64,000 bases of DNA, from NCBI GenBank assembly GCA_002914845.1, contig JXTC01000110.1:622091-686090 (forward strand), read 5' to 3'. The position numbers and the translations under genes were made by a program. The notes under the pieces are model-generated. The model was not told the DNA's origin. It worked only from the letters and a program-made list of their open reading frames with translations, and searched no databases. Source of the stretch: Trema orientale (Eukaryota; Streptophyta; Magnoliopsida; Rosales; Cannabaceae). Position 1 is the first letter of the stretch; every line of letters begins with the position of its first letter. Positions 35,487 to 46,799 of this stretch are shown here, in pieces.

Positions 35487-35818
35487 ATAATATCACTTTT
35501 ATACATTGTATTTTGATATATTGTTCAAATTGTATCTTGATTTTTGGTTATTATCAGCATTGACCTTTAGATTTGAAATATATTACAAATTTATACTCTG
35601 ATACCAATATACTGTTTAAAAAATTGAAAATAAACCACATAAAAATTGATCTGAGAATAAGTTTATTAAATTATCTTGGTAAATTAACGGTTCTAAATTA
35701 GTATTAGGGTATAAATTTATAATAAATATTAAATTGAAGAGTCAATGTTGATAATAATTAAAACATGAGGTATAAACCGAATAAAGTATCAAAATACAAG
35801 TATAAAAGTGATATTATT
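35487..35818. mobile_element. ~330 bp MITE with ~115 bp inverted ends
   Basis: The left arm starts ataatatcacttttatacat and the right arm is its complement (gtataaaagtgatattatt). Similarity runs about 115 bp inward, through ttattatcaacattgac and aaatttatac-type landmarks. Long inverted ends and the T-rich flank suggest a Mutator-type MITE; the T run hides the duplication. Confidence 0.75.
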
Positions 35819-36437
35819 CTCTCTTTTTTTCGTAAACTCGTTTGAAAAGAATATTATATGTTCTATGGCGGTGGACTTAATGGAATCACTTATTGTTCGG
35901 AAAACAATCTAAAGAAAGTTATTTGTTATTAGAAATTCATTTATCCTTCATAGCCATTTATAATAGCTATGTCTAATTTTAGTTTATGGTTTACTTCTTC
36001 TATATAAAAAAAAAAAAACGATGTCTTTCATAAGAAGAAAAGTAATTAAAAATAAACTAAATATTCCAGCTTTTAAAGCCCAATAAATTAAATAGAAAGA
36101 AATTGGCGGGTAATTCTACAAAAAGAAAACGAAAAATGAACTGAAAAAAAAGGAAAAAAAAAAAGGGAGGAAAAGGTAAAAATGAACTAATTAAAGAGAA
36201 TAAAGGTTAAAACCGATTTAATAATGGGGGGTGAGGCCCGACCAGGCTTTGTTGTTTCCATCATTAGTACAACAACAACTACTGAGCTTTTCTAATTTAA
36301 AATTTTAAAAATATTCAGACAAGAGTATAAGCTAAGCAAAGCACAGTGTCACGTCTCTTTCTACATTTCTCAATTATAATTAGAATTAGAATTAGAATTA
36401 GGGTTCTTCTTCTTCTTCTTCAATTTTTCTCACTTTC
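35819..36437 (+). promoter_or_regulatory. Upstream region and leader of the RING-CH gene
   Basis: No other gene. A five-fold imperfect attaga repeat (aattagaattagaattagaa) at about 36376-36400 and a TTC-repeat tract (about 36404-36420) lie just before the start codon and are probably in the 5' UTR; pyrimidine microsatellites in plant leaders are common. Transcription start is not determined. Confidence 0.45.
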
Positions 36438-39400
36438 ATGGCGAATTCAGCTACTGAGCTTCAACCACTCGAACAATTCTCCTCTTCGGATTCCGCCATT
36501 NTGAGGTTAGGATTTATTTTAATAAATCAATTTTGTTTAATTGTCAGTTCTTAGAGACAAAATAACAAAATAAAATAAATAAAAAACACAACCTTGAATT
36601 TGAATAAATTAGTTTCTTTTACTTTCCATTACATTCCTTTCAGGCAAACAAGGGATTGTTAATAAGAGTCTTACTTTGACTATATCCATAAGAATGCTAT
36701 TTGTGAAGCACAATATAATTATAAAAAAAAAAAAAAATGAAAAAGAAGAAAAAATTGAGCAAATATTTTTTTAATATTGACAATATCTAGTGCCCAATAA
36801 AAATTTAAAAAAGGTTTTTTTCTTTTTAAAAATTCAATAGGGGACATCTTAGTAACTGCATATTCTAAAAAGTCTAGATCAAAATCAATCAAATTTCAGG
36901 ACTGAAGTGCTGAACAATGGTTTTGAGTCTGTCAGATCTATCTAAGATCAAAATCAGTCAAAATTTAGGGGTATTAGAGAATCATTCATGTGTAATTCAT
37001 AAAGAGCTTAAGCAATTTTTCTTTTTTGTTTTGTTAATTTGAGAGAAAGACATCAACAAGTTGGATTTTGATGTAGTAAAATCAAAGTATGGACTATCTT
37101 AAGTCTTGTTAAACTCAGTACTCTTCCTTGTTCCTTTTTTTTTCTCTCTCTCTCTCTCTCTCCTATACCATTCATATTAAATGTTAAAATGGGATGCTGA
37201 ATAATTCTAATTTTTCTTCCCCCGATATGGGAAGATTATTGATTTTTCACTTTGTTCAAAGAGTATTCTCTTGCTGGTGTGCTTACCAACTAGACAAAGC
37301 TTGCAACAACTATATGCATACTAACTTCAAAAACAATTTGCCATTTTTGGGTCCATCTATAAGATAACATTGAAACCAACATACTTTTTGGATATTATTG
37401 ATGAATTATGTATTGATGAAAGGGTTTTGTTGGTTTTGTAGAAATGTATTCAAGAGGAAAAATGTGAAGAAACCTCCTTGGTTCAACAGTCTAGACGTCC
37501 TAACCTCACCACCTTGCAAATTCCTGCAAGGTCTCTTGAAACCTCTTTCTCTGCTTTTACAATAACTGACATTTCTTCTGTACCAAGTCCTGCTTCTACT
37601 AGAGCAGGACTGCCCCCTAGACCAAATTCAGCCAAGGTCAAGTCATCCATGAAAAGTCTGTTTCCTCAAAGGAGCCTAAAAGTGAAAAATTTACCCCAGG
37701 ATGCTGAGAGGACTGTCCTCATTATACCAGATACACCCCCATCAGATGGTTCTCGAGAAAGGCCTACTACTTCAAGGTCTTTTTCTCTTAATAAGGTTTT
37801 CTTCTCTTCATCAGCGAAAGTGACAAATTCTTTACCAGTTACACCAATGGCAAATTCAGGCCCTGAGCCTGTACATGATAGACATCTGGAGAATCGTTCT
37901 GAGTTTTCTGTAAGTGACCTTTGTTTATTCTTTTGCATCACCAATTTAGAACCCTATGTCCTGTATACTACTATTGGAATCTCTAATATTGGATGATTAG
38001 ACGCTTTTATTTCTTATTACCCTTCATGGTTGAACTTTGACAGACAATTGAAATTAAGCATCATATGACCCGCTCACTCTCAGTGCCAGTAAATGTTAAG
38101 GCTAGAAGTTTAAATCGCATAGATTCTGGAGGTATGATCCGCGTAATATCAGCATCTCCACGTCCTGCAACAGTTAATGGTATCTCCCAAAATGATGCCC
38201 ATGCAACAGAAGTTGGTTAGTTCATTTTCTCTGTCTGAATGGAGTTTCAGTCTCACATATCTGATGCAGATTTTTGTGGTTGGTAACGAAAGGATGATAA
38301 TTGGTGTACTTTTTTCCTCACTTTGAGCATTATTTGACTTGCTAATTTCAGTTACTGAAGAAGCTGGTGAAGATATTCCTGAGGAAGAAGCAGTTTGCAG
38401 GATTTGTTTGGTTGAGCTTGGGGAAGGTGGTGATACGCTACAAATGGCGTGCAGTTGCAAAGGAGAACTGGCACTTGCTCACCAAGAGTGTGCAGTGAAA
38501 TGGTTTAGCATTAAAGGCAACAAGACGTGTGATGTGTGCAAGCGAGATGTCCAAAACCTACCTGTGACATTGTTAAAAATACAGAACCCACAAATTCTTA
38601 GACGGCCACCTGCAGCATCTCAGCAGAGGGAAGCTATGCGTTACAGGCAAGTCAATAGATTCCATCATTTTCAGTTTTATTTTAAGACCTAAACATCTTT
38701 TAGTTATGATTAGGACCAGTATCTATGAAAACACCATCATCTTGTGCTGGTTCTAACTTCTAACAAAGTAGCACTAGGTGAGGGAAAATCTGCAAAAGGT
38801 TTTAGTTAGGTAAGGTTGCTACAATGACAACAAAAAGTAAAAATAAAAAGAACTTTAGAGCCGAGACATGCATTTATCTTTGTATATATTATGCTACCAT
38901 TTTTTTTTTCTACGGTTAAGAAAACAACAAAGTTTTAACATTCTACAAGATGAAAAAAAAAAAATGAAAAAGGTTTATTTACATGAGTGTCTATGACTGA
39001 TTTAATGACCCTAAATCGATTTATGTACATCTGAGACATATGCTTGTTTCATGCTTGGCAGGATCTGGCAAGATATTCCAGTTCTTGTCATGGTCAGCAT
39101 GCTTGCCTATTTCTGCTTTTTGGAGCAACTTCTGGTAACATATCTGTACTCGTTTACAATTATTTTGACCTTGTTTCTTAATGAGATTATTTTTAAGGGG
39201 TGCCTTGGTCAACTTATTAATTGTAGGAGTGTAATGTCATGTATCCCATACACTTCACATAAGGTCTTCCCATGATGAATATATGTTTGGTTGATTTCTT
39301 AAGCCCAATAGGTTATCCATGAGCTGGTCTTACCTCAGACTACATTTATGAGGCCATACACCCTGGGTAGTAGATCGTTAATATTTTAGCTTTTACTGGG

Positions 39401-40570
39401 GATGTGAGGCTGCAGTAAATAGAATCTGCGAAGCTGGTTGTATGTTGTCTCTTGTAGAATGTAGAGCACAATTGATGTCATAAGTAACCCTAATTTATTG
39501 GACAAATGTAAGAGTTGAAAGAGTTGACTTTAGACTCAACTAAGCTTGTTCTAACAAAAATAAAACTCCTAGGTCCTAACAGTGTTCTACATAACAACTT
39601 TTACGTCCCATACATCCCTTCAGAACCACAAAGGCAACTAGAGGCTCCACCAATGTGCTGCTCTATTGTCTACGTAATATGTGCACTTTAGCTTCAAGTA
39701 ATTTATCATTGGCATTCTTGATTTCAAACAGGTATCAGATTTGGGTCCACGTGCACTTGCAATTTCTTTACCATTCTCTTGTGTTCTGGGTTTCCTTTCC
39801 TCCATGATCGCTTCCACAATGGGTGAGTTCTAATATCTTATTCTAGATTATAATGTTTGTTCGTATATTAAATAACATTTATCTTATCAATATGTTCTCA
39901 AAGGATAATATTAACATTTTGGCATTTCCCTTCCCAGCGGGCATTTGTTTCCTATTTTAATGTTACTCAAAGATACCTAATGACGTGTAGTGATGGCAGT
40001 AAGCAGGAGTTACATATGGGCTTATGCTTCTTTCCAGTTTGCTATCGTCATCCTGTTTGCTCACATTTTTTATACCATAGTAAGCAGATCAGTGTTTATG
40101 TTTTGTTTTTCTTCTCCCACTACTTTCTATACCCTGAATGGTCATGTAATTTCTCTTATATGGGGAGGAGGGATATCCAGAGTCATCTTCTCATGCTCTA
40201 TTTAAACTTGCAGCTTAATGTAAACCCGATTCTTTCGGTCCTCCTTTCCTCGTTCACTGGCTTTGGGATTGCAATCAGCACAAATACTCTCCTAGTAGAG
40301 TACCTTAGGTGGAGAACTAGCAGGCAGCTGCGATCTACCCGCCAACAAATTGATTTTGCATTGCAGCAACAGCAACAACAACGACATCTTCACCAGCAGC
40401 GGCAGCAGCAAGAGCAACATCATCACCACCAACCGCAACAGTTGATAGAAGACCTGCAACAACAGCAAGAGCACCAGCAAGAGAATCAAGAGCACCACCA
40501 TCAACCGCTAGAAGATCCAAATGCAGGGCCCCTATATAGTTCCAGGCAGCAAGTAATTCTGACCACATAA
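36438..40570 (+). CDS. RING-CH (MARCH-like) membrane E3 ubiquitin ligase
   Basis: Eight coding exons: 36438-36505, 37442-37909, 38044-38215, 38352-38646, 39062-39134, 39732-39822, 39991-40079, 40214-40570. Exon 4 carries the C4HC3 RING-CH finger: CRIC, then CSC, HQEC and CDVC with the expected spacing. It is followed by the plant-family motif [12 protein letters not shown]. Exons 5-8 encode hydrophobic segments ([62 protein letters not shown]), so the protein is multi-pass, with the RING on the N-terminal side. Before it lies a Ser/Pro-rich disordered region ending in [10 protein letters not shown]. The C-terminal ~70 residues are Gln/His-rich. The intron after 38646 begins with GC (AG|GCAAGT). 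Exon 1 ends in phase 2 while exon 2 reads only in phase 0; the N at 36501 probably marks missing bases. MARCH-type ligases ubiquitinate membrane proteins; the substrate is unknown. I recall Arabidopsis At1g50440 as a relative. Confidence 0.92.
36911..36997. repeat. Dispersed repeat in RING-CH intron 1
   Basis: The stretch containing agatctatctaagatcaaaa and caaaatttaggggt is shared, with changes, with 53910-53990 downstream of the ERGIC gene. An extra partial copy (gatcaaaatcaatcaaattt) precedes it at about 36877. It is a fragment of an unidentified repeat family. Confidence 0.55.
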
Positions 40571-42287
40571 TCCATGTCCTTCGTTTTATTAAAAAATAAA
40601 ACAAAATCTCAACGGAGTAAAAGGCCTTAAAGCTTTGGAATTGGTTTTTCAACATTTTGGCGTTTTCATTGGAAGTATAGCAAGAAGGTTTCGGAACCAT
40701 GTGAGCTTTGACCAATTTGAATTTTCTATTAGGTGTGGAAATTTTGTTCTGACCTTTCATGTTTGGAAGAGATCCACTTCCAACCGTTCTCAAGTGCATT
40801 AGGTTTGAGCCTATCGTGAGGTTTTGTTCTAACTGTTATATTTGTGGAGGAGAGTGTGGGGTTTTTTTTTTTGGTTTAATGGTCTGATAGTAATTGTATA
40901 TGATGTATGTATCTTCAAACTTTGTAAAATAATACTAGAGCTCCATATTCTTTGTTCACTGAAAGTAAAGTCTCATTTTTCTGTGTACCCGAAATTAGGG
41001 TCAAATCCCAGAGACTCCCAACATTTGAAATGACTGATTGAAGCACTTATAATTATGAAATAAAGGAACATCATGAGTAACTGTTCCTTCGGCAAAGTCC
41101 AAAGTTATTTTTGGTTCCCTATTCTGAAATAACTGAATAGTGAATTTATTTATTTCATATAGACCTTTTGGATGCCCCACTTATTTCATAAAGCATTCTA
41201 CCCAATATTCAGTCAGGAGATCTTTTTGTCTGGACATATATGTACTCAAATTTTTGCGGCTTGCATAATAGGACAGCACATATCTTAATTCTAGTTGTTT
41301 AGACTTTGTCCATCTGGAAATATATGTACTCAGATTCGTGCATAATAGGGCAGCACATATCTTAATTCTAGTTGTTTAGACTTTGTCCCTATTTACATCT
41401 TTATTCTTGTAATAGGGCAGCAATTGTCTTAATTCTAGTTTAGATTTTGTCCCTATCCATCCTTATTCTTATAGTAGTGTAGCACTTATCTTAGCACAAC
41501 TTTGGATGCCTTTTTGGATTATCTGATTGTCTAATTTTAGATTACTTGATTCTCGTCTTTTTGTGATGTAATTTGTGTTGTTACTTTAATCTCCAAGTCG
41601 GCTATGACTCGAACTTAGGACATAGATATGATTTTATTTTACTTCTACAGTTGTTTTTCGAATAATTGAAGGATTCAAAAGTAAAGTAAGATTTAGTGGG
41701 TAGTAATAAGAAAAATGATAAGAAATTTAATGCAAGTACACCACAAAGTTAAAATCATTCAAAACTACGTGTAAAAGTTACCAAGAAAATTCACCAAAAC
41801 TTGAATTTAGATTCTTGACATGTTTCTGACAAATTAAAGTTTCCAAAATTTATTGCATAGGCCAAAAGTCTAGATTTAACATGTGAGAGTCCTTTTTAGG
41901 CATAGCTCTAGTAGAGATCCACCTTTCAAGGGTAAGAGGCATTTCAAAGAAAAACCCACTAACAAAATCATCCATAATAATGTGCGATTATTTTAAAAAT
42001 AAAAAAATTGTTAGATTATACTTGAAATATGGATTTTATAATTTGTATCCGATCCAATCCACATAAAATCTTTTAACATCTAATCTAATCCACAAATGTG
42101 TAGATAAATTCGGTTACTTAGGCTTCATTTTTTTGTTGGTTTTTTGTTTTGGACTTTTTATTCTTAACACAAATTTGAGCTTTTATGTTTTGGAAAAAAA
42201 AAGTACTAATCATGCGTGGCTAGTTGTATAGTAAAATTTTATACCTTAAACACCAACTAGTAGAAAATTTTACAATATATATAATTA
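40571..42287. other. 3' UTR of the RING-CH gene and intergenic DNA
   Basis: The first few hundred bases are probably the 3' UTR. From about 41225 a degenerate tandem repeat begins. Beyond 41520 no gene is seen; a stretch near 42040-42110 (atccgatccaatccacataa) resembles the inner part of an hAT-type element whose right end may be the ctcaaa-type terminus complement at about 43515-43530. Confidence 0.4.
41225..41490. repeat. Degenerate tandem repeat, 3-4 units
   Basis: Units share taatagggcagcacatatct and taattctagttgtttagact, followed by a variable ttgtcc-containing spacer. The first two units are most alike (period about 95); the later ones are shorter and more diverged. It lies downstream of the RING-CH gene. 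Confidence 0.75.
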
Positions 42288-43051
42288 GGGATAATAACAT
42301 TAAAATATTCTGGCTTTTAACTTTTCTACAAAATAATACCATCACTTTTAAATTTTGGTAAAATAATATCCTAATTTTTTGAATTTCTGCAAAATGATAC
42401 TCTCACTTTTGAATTCTGTAAACTAATACCCTAACAATTAAAATTCTTACAAATTAATACCTTACCAATGAAATTTTTATAAATTTATAACCTTAATACC
42501 CAATTAGTCAATTTTAATAATCAAAAGATGGTAGTAGCCATCATCAACTTAATTAAAACTTATTAAACAATAATAAAAATTTTGAAAAATATTTGTAGTT
42601 AGCTTATTTAACTTTTCATTAAAAAAAAAGTAAAAAATTAGAAAGAGAGATAAAAATGGTTAATTGTAAAAATAAAAAAAATAAACATGAGAGGTATTTT
42701 TTTGTGTTTTTTAGCAATTAACCAAAAAAAGTAGTTATAAAATAATTTCTGATAATATACTGATATCTAAATATTTTTAGTAAGTTAATAAAAGGTGTTT
42801 GTATCTTTTAATTTGCTCATAGTATAAATATATAAAGAAAAAAAATCTAAGAGTATTAATTTGTAGAAATCGTAAATGTCAGGGTATTAATTTACAGAAT
42901 TTAAAAGTGAGGGTATTAATATGCAGAAATCGTAAATGTGAGGTATTAATTTGTAAAATTTCAAAAGTAAGGTTATTAATTTTCAAAAGTTCAAAAGATA
43001 GGATATTTTTACAAAAAAGTTAAAAGTGAGGATATTTTTATATAATTCCCA
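42288..43051. mobile_element. 764 bp MITE with complex ~200 bp inverted ends
   Basis: A perfect 9 bp duplication, atataatta, flanks it (42279-42287 and 43052-43060). Both ends start ggga and are inverted over about 200 bp. Each arm is itself built from repeats of a ~20 bp unit of the type agggtattaatttgcagaaa. The 9 bp duplication and long ends fit a Mutator-type MITE. Non-coding. Confidence 0.9.
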
Positions 43052-43094
43052 TATAATTATATAAAACATGTGCAAATTATATATATATATATAT

Positions 43095-43327
43095 AGGTTG
43101 CCAATCCAATAGGTATTTCTTTTTACCTATGTGTAGATATTTTTTTTAGCAGTTAAATCATTATCTAATGGTGATCCAATGACTATAATGAGGTGCATGA
43201 AAAGACGTACATCATCAATGCAATTTCTCTCTTATTTTTTACTATAAAAAATGTACATGATAAAATTTCATTGGCAAAAATGATACCTATGTATAGGTTA
43301 AAAAAAATACCTACTGGATTGGTGCCC
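43095..43327. mobile_element. MITE with ggcaccaatccagtaggta ends, copy 2
   Basis: Left ttgccaatccaataggtatt and right aatacctactggattggtgc are inverted. The right end is the better kept and matches the element at 18435-18639. TA-rich flanks hide the target site. Confidence 0.65.
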
Positions 43328-43734
43328 ATATAGGTTACCAATATATTTAAGTACGGATTAGACTGAATTGGTTACTTTCAGGGCAAAAAGTATATCCAAT
43401 TTGCAAAAGTGTATATTTCAAAAATTCAATCTAATCTGATCTACACATATGCGGATATCCGTACTTTACGATTGGATTGGATCGATTCGTTCAAATTGGA
43501 CTTAATCATATGAATTTTGAGCACCCCTTATAGGAGTAGAATTATATGTATTTTTATAACTAAATTGTATTTTTGTTTGTTATTTTTAACTAATTTCACT
43601 GTTTTTCTTGATTAAGAATATAATTACAACTCAGAGAAAAATTACCATTGGAAATAATATAGGACATTAGTAAAAAAACAAATTATTATCGATGCTATCG
43701 AAGATCTTTTCAAGGGCCTAGAAGTTTACATGAA
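43328..43734. other. Intergenic DNA with a probable hAT-type right end
   Basis: Around 43430-43530 the sequence carries gattggattggatcgattcg and finishes with gagcacccctta, the complement of a taaggggtgctc terminus resembling hAT ends. The matching left end is not certain. No gene. Confidence 0.35.
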
Positions 43735-44657
43735 GAGTTAGTGGCACAAATGGTCCCTGAACTATCTAACTTGTGGCAATTTGGTCCTCAAAATTTTTAT
43801 TGTAGAGATGTCAATGTGGGATAATCCACATTCCGAAAAAAAAAAAAAAGTATGGTACCGGCCCGGCCCAACCTACATTAATATGGGCTTGGGTCGGCCC
43901 AATACATCTAATAGGGGTAGACCGCCCTGACACACATTTCTGCAGGCCCATATTTAGTTATTTTATATATAATTTAAAATATATTTTTAATTAAAATTTA
44001 AAAATATCTTAATTAAATAGTTTCATTTATATGCTTTTAATGTTATATATATTTGTTTATTTTTAATTTATTCAAATTTTGAAAGAATATGAATGAGTTT
44101 TATGCCCATATTTTAGCCCACATAAGCACATATATAATATTTTAAAGCATAGAATAACAACGAAATTAGGTCCGCATTTTAGCCAGTATAGGCAGGACCC
44201 ACTTAAGCACGGCATACTTAGGTACGCATAAAATGTGAGCTAGGCCTATAGACCATGCACGGCCCTTTAACAAGAATAGGGGCTGTGTTGGCAATGTACA
44301 AAGCTAGTGAGAACTTATCAAATGTGGGCCCGAACTGACTCATTTTATATCTCTAGTAGCAATTAAGTTCCTAAACTTTTCAATTTGTAGCAATTTGGTC
44401 CTTAGATTGTCTAAATTACAACTTGTTAAATTTTTGACTTAAACACACATGAAAAGCACGTGGTGACATCTTAAAGTGTATTTGAGAGGTAATTTAGAAA
44501 TTTCAAATATAAAAATGAACAATCAGAAAAAATTTTCTTCAAATTTGCAATTCCAAGAACTTTAAAAGATGCAAATAATACATCTTTAAAAAATGCAACT
44601 TTCAGGACCAAATTACTACAAATTAGATAGTTCAAGGACCATTTGTGTCATTAACCC
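43735..44657. mobile_element. 923 bp Mutator-type MITE with nested insertion
   Basis: A perfect 9 bp duplication, ttacatgaa, flanks it (43726-43734 and 44658-44666). Ends gagttagtggcacaaatggt and the complement of gggttaatgacacaaatggt, continuing through ggtcc(c/t)tgaactatctaa. Without the nested element its length would be about 370 bp. Non-coding. Confidence 0.9.
43803..44355. mobile_element. hAT-like element nested in the 923 bp MITE
   Basis: It interrupts the host MITE's arm sequence. Its ends are tagagatgtcaatg and the complement of tagagatataaaatg. The interior has gcccggcccaa / gggcc-rich motifs on both sides, typical subterminal repeats of hAT MITEs in plants. An 8 bp flanking duplication is not clear. 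Confidence 0.6.
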
Positions 44658-44693
44658 TTACATGAATTGAAAAGTAGATCCAATAGTGAAGAC

Positions 44694-45007
44694 GGCCCAA
44701 AAGTCTATATGTAAAGAGACAATGACATGGATGGGACTAACTTCGTCCAAAATAAATTTTTTTGTGCATTTTCTAAAAAATGACATTTTGAAGCGTGTCA
44801 AAGATGAGTTGACCAATAATCAAGAGTTTCTTGACCATAATATATCATTATTTAGGACTTTTTCATGATCAAGAAACTCTTAACCGTAGGTCAAGACGTC
44901 TTTGACACTCATAAAATGTCACTTTAAAAGAATTGCACAAAAAAATCATTTTGGCCCAAATTAGTCCAACCCATGTCCCTTTCTCATGTGTACAAGAAAG
45001 AAGGCCC
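44694..45007. mobile_element. ~314 bp hairpin MITE
   Basis: Starts ggccc and ends ggccc-complement. The arms are inverted over more than 130 bp, with landmarks gacatggatgggactaa / gacatgggttggactaa, tttttttgtgcatttt, and ggagtgtcaaaga-type sequence, ending near a central tcaagagtttcttgacca palindrome. The open frame at 44686-44868 runs through one arm and is not a gene. Confidence 0.75.
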
Positions 45008-45546
45008 AATAACTAATGACAATTGAGTTGTCATTTTTAATAAGTTTGGGCCAAAGATTTTTAAATATTAAGAATCTAAGGTAAAACTCACCTCCAATAA
45101 AAATTCTTAAAGTGTTAAGAAAAAAATACAATTTAGACATGTGACAATTATAACTTTTGAGTTATATATTTTGATATTATTTGAGTAGACGCCAATTTAG
45201 TTGGAGTATACTTTAACTATAGAAATTTATATTAATATCATTACTCATGTACACTCTAATATTTTAATTTACATTTGTGTCTATATAAAATTTATCTCAA
45301 TTTTCAAATATTCTTTCTACTATATAATAATTAGCAATTCATAATTCATAATTACTTAAAAGAAAATATGTCAATGGTATTAAAATAACTAAATTTGGAA
45401 AAAAAAATAATGTGCACAATTATGGAATAAGAACAATAAGAATTTGCAAATAGAAATAGTTGACTTTCAGGTCCTTGGGATAAAAACTTTATTTTTTATC
45501 CTCTCTGCAGTGGACGTCGCAGCGCACGAGTTTCCAGCACTACGGT
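45008..45546. other. AT-rich intergenic DNA
   Basis: No gene or bounded repeat seen. A GC-richer patch at about 45505-45550 immediately precedes the next element. Confidence 0.35.
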
Positions 45547-45554
45547 GTTGAAGT

Positions 45555-46328
45555 TAGGGCTGGTAATTCGTGTCTACGGGTCGTGTTTGTATCGTGTCGA
45601 TGTACATATATAACAAGTAAATTCTCAATCCGAACACAACTCATTTAATAAACGGGTTAGAAATTATGACACAAACACGACCCGTGTAACTCGTTTACTA
45701 AATATGTCATATTGACTCATGACACATGACCCGTGACTTGTGACTCGAACACGACCCGTTTAATAAAGGGCCTTATAGAAATATGACCAAATCTTTGGCC
45801 TAATTTAAGTAAATATCCTTTTTATAAAATGTTATAGCAAAATATATGGTATATATGTTTATATACCAAGTAAAAAAAATTATATACCCAGTACATTTCA
45901 GTACAGTAATTGAAATTGGTAGATATATTATTTACCAAGTGTAAAAATATATATACCTGGATATTTAGTTATAAAATTTAAAAAATAGACATCTACTTAA
46001 TCAAATTTAAAATATTGATCATCCACCTAAATTTCTCTTTAAAATAAACGCGTCAGAAATTATAACACGAACATGACCTGTTTATAAATGGGTTGATACG
46101 ATATGACACGACCCATTTATAAACGGGTTGATATGACACGACATGACACGATACGACCCATTTACTAAACATGTTATTTTCGTGTTAGTGGGTTCAACCC
46201 GAACACGACTCGTTAATTATACGGGTCAATATCTCCAATCCGAACATGATTAAGCTAAACCCAAACCCGTTAATTTTATGCAGGTTTCGAGTCGTGTTGC
46301 CATATCGTATCACAAATTGTCAGCCTTA
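45555..46328. mobile_element. 774 bp hAT-type element rich in cgtgtc / acacgac motifs
   Basis: Termini tagggctggtaattcgtg and the complement of taaggctgacaatttgtg. Flanks gttgaagt (45547-45554) and gttgacgc (46329-46336) agree at six of eight positions, a decayed 8 bp duplication. The subterminal zones repeat acacgacccgt- and aacgggtt-type motifs in both orientations. Non-coding. Confidence 0.75.
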
Positions 46329-46576
46329 GTTGACGCTCTGTTCCCATAGTGCTTTGCTGCTTTGCTCCAATTTCGACCTAACTCGTCCCAATTCAACTTT
46401 TTTTCAAGCATTTCCTCATTTGACACCTAATAAACATAAAACAAGGTAATTAGCCTCAGATTTAATACAAAAACAACCAAAATAAAGAGAATTAATCATC
46501 ATTTAAGTGTTAATAGAATTTGAATTACTGTACTGAAATATAGAGAATTAAAATTTGTTGCTGCATTTTAGAAGAA

Positions 46577-46799
46577 GGAAAACCATTTGTAGGTTTATGG
46601 TGCATTTCGTAGTTTATGGTAGGGTAGGCGTGAAAACCTATTATCCCTAATGGGGTGGGATGGGGATTGGGTAGTAGTAGGTATTTTTCTTTAATTTGTA
46701 ATAAGTGGAGGTCATTAGTTAAGCCCCACTTAAAAAAAAAAAAAAAAAAAAAAAGGAAAACCATTTGTAGGTTTATGGTGCATTTCGTAGTTTATGGTA
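46577..46799 (+). mobile_element. 5'-truncated SINE between 45 bp direct repeats
   Basis: The body (46622-46732) matches the 3' part of the SINE at 61313-61489 on the other strand (ggcgtgaaaacctattatcc, gggatggggattgggtag, ggtcattagttaag) and ends in a run of over 20 A. It is flanked by identical 45-base direct repeats (46577-46621 and 46755-46799). The tRNA-like head is missing. The long duplication lies in a locus where catttcgtagtttatggta-like units are also tandemly repeated (46770-46890). Confidence 0.82.

Noticed and set aside
40335..40799. 154-codon minus-strand frame opposite the RING-CH last exon
   Set aside because: It is the antisense of the Gln/His codons, which reads as Leu/Val/Ala-rich sequence.
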